From assembly GCF_964340395.1 (NCBI RefSeq), contig NC_135560.1, positions 5,228,498 to 5,292,497 of the forward strand: a DNA stretch of 64,000 nt, written 5' to 3'. The notes beneath the pieces are model-generated. The model saw only the letters and a list, made by a program, of their open reading frames with translations. It ran no database searches and had not been told where the DNA came from. The stretch's first letter is position 1; each line of letters begins with the position of its first letter. The translations under genes were made by a program, and so were the position numbers. The DNA comes from Glandiceps talaboti. Lineage: Eukaryota > Hemichordata > Enteropneusta > Spengelidae. Of this stretch, positions 59,116-64,000 are shown in pieces.

Positions 59116-59426
59116 CTTGTGGGTTCCTTATCCTTCCAATGGTGATGTTCCTTACCGAACCTCAATCTAATGGCCTTGTTTCCTGCAGAAAACCACAAAG
59201 GGTAACATATGTCGGCGTAAAATAACCACTACAGAATATTAATATTAATATAATATTATTAGAATGAACGGGTTTAAAGTTTACAAGTCATGAACCGCGT
59301 GAGGGCGCTCTGCTTTCTGCGCATGCTCATAATTATTTTTTAAGTGCACTGCACCAAACTGAATCAAAACGTACTGTTGACGTCTTGGCAAAGAAAGTGT
59401 TCTCTTATTTCACGTAAGCCAAAACA
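59116..59426. promoter_or_regulatory. Divergent promoter interval between the arrestin gene and Cactin
   Basis: The two start codons point away from each other with 311 bp between them. Near 59316-59328, 'tctgcgcatgctca' is close to the NRF-1 consensus (tgcgcatgcgc), and 'gagggcgct' lies just upstream of it at about 59301. No TATA box is evident in a clear position. Shared promoter use is inferred from spacing. Confidence 0.6.
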
Positions 59427-59524
59427 ATGAGTGTACGCACGTTTGACAGAAACAGATACCAAGATAGTATTAGAATTAAGGAAGAGAGAGACTATGATAG
59501 AGAGAAGCGATCAAGAAGGCAAAG
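59427..59524 (+). CDS. CACTIN: Cactin exon 1
   Basis: ATG at 59427 and 32 codons plus two bases, ending 'REKRSRRQ-R'. The split AG-A Arg codon joins cleanly to exon 2. Confidence 0.85.
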
Positions 59525-62500
59525 GTATGTATATGCACTGTTTAGTTTTCTGTACATTTCAACGACGTGACTTTTCAAAACTACAACTTCCCATTAAATT
59601 GAGTGAACCCCTAATATACTAGTAGCTAATTTGATTAGTCCACCACGATATTCACTAGGCAACTTGAGTTCAGAGATGAGATTGTAGTTTTGCATTGCTT
59701 ACAGACCTACCTAAATACAAACCTTGGAGCCTGGAGTGGAAGTAAGCATGCATGCATGTACACATCCACCATTCATGTTATGAATCCCATATTGCACTAT
59801 CTGCAAACAGTGCTTGAGTTGGCAGAGATATCCTTAATATTGTCAAGAAACCTGTACAGGAAACAGCTGAAGGATTGTGAATCATTATATTTTGGTGATC
59901 AGATAAAGAATGTACACAGATGTTAGTCAATCAACTTGTCCAGAACATGGAGGTAGAAACACAGTCCTTCCTACCTCCAAGTTCGTTCCTGAACATCTTG
60001 TAAATGTAAATTTAAATGAATAATGATCAATCAATCAAAAGAATGATGTATAATGATTATCATCAGTTAGTTTTTATATATCACTTTACAAATGTAAGTC
60101 CCACACTGTGCTGAGCTCAAGTTTGGAACTTTACCATTATTACCCCCTGGTATGGACCCATATAAGCACAACATTATATTTCCTGAATTACCTAGGGAAC
60201 ATACAATCCATTGCAGCCTCTGAAAGCACATATGATTAAAGTATTCACATTGCAACCTCTCTCCTATCAGATACCAAAAATGTACACTATTGTACATGTA
60301 TCTATGATTAAAGCATTCACATAACGACTTCTATCCTACCAAGTCCCCAATTATACAGCTGTGCTGACTAGGGCACAATCAATGGTTCAAATCTTACCCT
60401 AGGACTTTAGTTATTCAAAATGAATGACTGTAGCAAGGCTCAAACCAGCAACTAGCAGATTCCAAGGAAGCCATTCTAACTGCATAAAGGTCCAATTGAC
60501 CACCATGACTGTACAGACCATGCAAGTCAAAATGGAGTTATGATAGTCTACAGTTTGTCTATCACTGACTCTATAGAGGGACTGTGAATGGTCCTATGAT
60601 TAGAGGGGCTGGTTCATAATGAATCTTGCAACACATTGCTGGTTTGACCCTCATTGTTGACATCAAATTGTTTCTGATTTGCTGAAGTCTGTGGGCAAGA
60701 TATGATATGATATGAACAGCAAGGGCAGAGTCTATTTTAATAGCTGAATAAATAGGGACATGGTTTAGACAGTGATTGTTATGTCCAGGAGTCAATCCTA
60801 TGTACTTAGTGGTAGTAGAGATTATATAATGTATGGTCCCCTGGCAGGGATTTGAGAAAGTGTGATTATCGTAAGTAAAAACAAGACAGTCTATGGTAAA
60901 ACTTAAAAGTCAGATCCCAACAAGTAGCATGAATGGCACACACAGTGTACTAGGTTGTCATAAACATGACAGGCTTCTGATTACTTGTTGCTGTTGTCAT
61001 CCACGATAACAAATCAGTCCAAAAAAGTCAAGTTTTTTTCAGGCAAGGTCAACATATTTTTACAGGTATACAGTGTATTTCTAGACTAGAGTTTGAATGA
61101 AATCAATAGTTCTTTGCATCTAGCAAGTGATATGATTTATATTAAAACCAGTAGCACTGTCATGTCCAAGCTATTTATTGACATCTCAAGTTTACGATAA
61201 TACTATCAAATTAGTTTTATTTGAACGTCTTGCAGTCTTTTGTTTAGACTAAAACCAATGTTGTAAACTGCAGACCTCTTTACAGCACTGTACAGCTGAA
61301 ATACATCTACAGTGTATGTACTCTGGCTAAAACTGAAAGATCAGCCATTGTGGGCTCTCTCTCCTAATCCCTTTCCTTTAATACCCACTGTATTATCCTA
61401 CAGTTGTAAGGAGAGTGATAATAAGGATACTCTCGGTGATGTATTTTAGTCATTTATTTACCCAACTAAAAACTATAAATACAGAATAGTGTAATAACAT
61501 GATAAGGAGTTACAGATTCAACAAGTGTTGACAGTCCTTTAATTTGTAAACAATTATGTTTTGCAGATCTAGGTCAAGAGAAAAGTACAAATCAAGGCAA
61601 AAAGATGACAGACATCAGTCAAGGTCAAGATCACCTGGGAGGAGATATGTGTCACGATCAAGGTCAAGCTCATCAGAGAAGAGCTACAGGTCACGGTCAA
61701 GATCATCACAAAGGTATGAGAGACATCGGTCAAGGTCAAGATCACCAGAGATAAGACAACACGGGCATCAATCGAGGTCACAGTCATCAGAAAGCTATAG
61801 GTCATGGTCAAGATCAACTTCCTCAGAAAGATATGACAAGTTCAAGACAAGGTCAAGGTCAAGGTCTCTGGAAAGAAGATATGATAAAGAACAAAAACAA
61901 TTTAGATCACAAGTATATAAAACTGAAAATAGGAAACAACAAAATGAGAGTCATCGTGACAGGTCTCCAGACAGGAGGAAAAGAGACAGGTCTCCAAGGA
62001 GGATGAGAGACAGGTCTCCAGACAGTAGGAAGAGAGACAGGTCTCCAGACAGATGGAAGAGAGACAGGTCTCCAGACAGGAGGGAGAGAGACAGGTCTCC
62101 ACACAGATGGAAGAGAGACAGGTCTCCAGACAGGAGGGAGAGAGACAGGTCTCCAGATAGGAGGGAGAGAGACAGGCCTCCAGACAGATGGAAGAGAGAC
62201 AGGTCTCCAGACAGGAGGGAGAGAGACAGGTCTCCAGATAGGAGGGAGAGAGACAGGTCTCCAGACCGGAGGAAGAGAGACAGGTCTCCAGATAGGAGGG
62301 AAAGAGACAGGTCTCCAGATAGGAGGGAGAGAGACAGGTCTCCAGACAGGAGGAAGAGAGACAGGTCTCCAGACAGTAGGAAGAGAGACAGGTCTCCAGA
62401 CAGGAGGGAAAGAGACAGGTCTCCAGATAGGAGGGAGAGAGACAAGTCTCCAGACAGGAGGAAGAGAGACAGGTCTCCAGACAGGAGGGAGAGAGACAGC

Positions 62501-63242
62501 TCTCCAGACTGGAGGGAGAGAGACAGCTCTCCAGACTGGAGGGAGAGAGACAGCTCTCCAGACTGGAGGGAGAGAGACAGGTCTCCAGACTGGAGGGAAC
62601 ATAAGTTAAGGGGGCATAAACACAGAATGTTGGACTCACCTAAACACAGTAAAAATAAAGACAAGTACAGTAGTGAGGAATCATCTTCCTCATCAGAATC
62701 ATCTGACGACACTTCTTCGGACTCAGACAGGGATGAAAAACTTGATCGGAAAGAAAACGAAAAACGTCAGAAAAAAAGAAAAGCTGAGAAACGGAAACTT
62801 CGCGAGAAGAGAGGAAAAACAAAAGCAGAGAAAATGTAAGAATCTTATGTTATAACATTATATTGTGTTAAATGTAATCTACAACTCCATACACAATTGT
62901 ATATTCTAAACACTTCATTGACATTTTTTTCATCATTCAACACACACACATACATACACTCACTCCCATACAGACACATACACAGACACACAAACACACA
63001 GACAGACAGACAGACACACACACAGACCCATAAACACACACACACACACTCACTCACACACACACACAGACAGACACACATGCAGAAACACACACTCACA
63101 CACAGACAGACACAGACGCACACACAGATGCACAAACATGCACACACACAAAACAAACACACATACATACATACATACATACATACAGACAGACAGACAG
63201 ACAGACAGACACACACACACACAAACACGCACACACACACAC

Positions 63243-63337
<95 letters not shown>

Positions 63338-64000
63338 AGGACAAGTAAATCAAAACCAATGAAGTAAATAGATAACAAGAAAATACAAATATAATCTCTA
63401 AGGTCATATGCTAATGGGAAGTCCTAGGGTGAAAGTGTAAAATCAGTAGAAAGTTTGTTGGTGTGTTTTGTAAGTATAATGTAGAAATACTAGTTTTTGA
63501 CCATAAATATTATTTGAAACTGAAGGAAATGTTTTTTCAAGTGTAATGTTTGAAGAATCTCAGGTTGTTTTTATAATGTACATCAATCAAATCATAGGGA
63601 CCCAAATCCGACACTGACAAAATTTCAGAAGTCAGCAAAATTCAGGCAAACAGTGGCTGGTAGTTAGATCCATCAAGATTGTTTACAAGCATTTGAAATT
63701 GTGTATCATTACGTTGTGTTCATTTAAAGTTTTCTACTGTTAACAGCAAGGATAAAGAAACAATGAAGTCTCTGGAAACACCGGAAGAGAAACGAGCCAG
63801 AAGATTGGCAAAGAAAGCAGCCAAGGAGAGGAAAAGGAAGGAGAGAATGGGATGGGATCGGGAAATGATGGTAGGTTTATTTATAATTGGATGGTGACTG
63901 TGTATCAGCTTGATGTATTGTCTATTTCTAAGTATGTAGTATTATTACCTTAAATACTCCATTGCATTGATGGTTTGTTGTTTCTTTCCTAGGGTTACAC
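59427..64000 (+). CDS. CACTIN: Cactin, 5' part (runs off the window)
   Basis: Exons: 59427-59524, 61567-62835, 63747-63870, 63993 onward. All introns are GT-AG with matching phases. The protein starts 'MSVRTFDRNRYQDSIRIK', then a long Arg/Ser domain, then a Lys/Glu-rich helix. It then reads 'ETPEEKRARRLAKKAAKER' followed by 'MGWDREMM-GYT', the conserved block that leads to the Cactin mid-domain ('MGYTNTDNPFGD' in known Cactins). Cactin is a nuclear protein associated with the spliceosome and first linked to NF-kappaB/IkappaB signalling in flies. The RS-rich N-terminus fits a splicing role. The core domains lie past the window end. Confidence 0.85.
59525..61566 (+). other. Cactin intron 1
   Basis: 2.0 kb. 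No exon, tandem array or repeat family shared with the rest of the window was recognised. Confidence 0.7.
61567..62835 (+). CDS. CACTIN: Cactin exon 2: RS domain with 27-bp coding repeat
   Basis: 423 residues. First an irregular RS region ('RSRSRSPGRRYVSRSRS'), then from about 61960 to 62600 about 23 units of a nine-residue repeat 'RDRSPDRRK/E' (variants with W, H, S), then an acidic Ser cluster ('SSSSESSDDTSSDSDRDE') and a Lys/Arg-rich end. The frame is open for the whole exon. Antisense frames over this region are shadows. Confidence 0.9.
62940..63335. repeat. (CA)n-rich microsatellite with (CAGA)n and (CATA)n parts
   Basis: About 400 bp of CA repeats with CAGA and CATA insertions in Cactin intron 2. 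No coding value. Confidence 0.95.
63747..63870 (+). CDS. CACTIN: Cactin exon 3
   Basis: 41 codons after a split Ile codon, with 'SLETPEEKRARRLAKKAAKE' and 'RKERMGWDREMM'. This is the most diagnostic piece for Cactin in the window. Confidence 0.88.
63993..64000 (+). CDS. CACTIN: Cactin exon 4, first bases
   Basis: After 'tttctttcctag' the window ends in codons for Gly-Tyr-Thr, the start of the conserved Cactin 'GYTN' block. Confidence 0.7.

Noticed and set aside
61902-62712. Antisense open frames of 230-250 codons opposite Cactin exon 2
   Set aside because: They mirror the 27-bp RS repeat in other frames. The sense frame has a clean acceptor and donor and continues into recognisable Cactin.

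Overview
This is a eukaryotic genomic window, not bacterial. It holds intron-rich metazoan genes with GT-AG introns, AT-rich third codon positions, long CA/GT and CTGT microsatellites, many minisatellites and short foldback transposons. The gene set (a melastatin TRP channel, a furin, an alpha-arrestin and Cactin) and the retained introns fit a slowly evolving bilaterian invertebrate, such as an ambulacrarian or lophotrochozoan. The species cannot be fixed from the sequence alone.

Layout. (1) 1-2043: upstream intron of a TRPM gene, holding repeats. (2) 2044-12441 (+): the 3' half of a TRPM-family cation channel gene, nine exons from the pre-S1 region to the stop codon. The 5' half lies outside the window. 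(3) 12442-21996: about 9.5 kb between genes, with foldback elements and a large minisatellite. (4) 21997-42363 (+): a complete furin-type proprotein convertase gene giving a 743-residue protein. One exon position is present as two alternative 77-bp cassettes, at 30336-30412 and 32120-32196. (5) 42364-49533: interval between convergent genes, with dispersed repeats. (6) 49534-59115 (-): a complete seven-exon alpha-arrestin (ARRDC-like) gene, 451 codons. (7) 59116-59426: a 311-bp divergent promoter interval. (8) 59427-64000 (+): the 5' part of Cactin, with an RS-repeat exon; it runs off the window.

Exon models were built by matching open reading frames to acceptor and donor sites and checking phase. 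The summed exons of furin (2232 nt) and the arrestin (1356 nt) are exact multiples of three, and so is the TRPM part in the window (2766 nt).

Two observations stand out. First, the furin gene carries a duplicated pair of equal-length, equal-phase exons that code the loop between the catalytic Asp and His. Using both causes a frameshift and an early stop, so the arrangement predicts two furin isoforms differing at the active-site rim and around the second calcium site. Second, at several exon edges the splice junction itself (exon end plus donor, or acceptor plus exon start) is tandemly amplified as a minisatellite: 14 copies in the arrestin gene, 4 at a TRPM donor, about 4 at a TRPM acceptor and 2 at another TRPM donor. 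One acceptor copy was then split by a Mutator-like foldback transposon, which itself received a non-LTR retrotransposon. No functional link between the four genes is implied by their order, apart from the shared arrestin/Cactin promoter interval.
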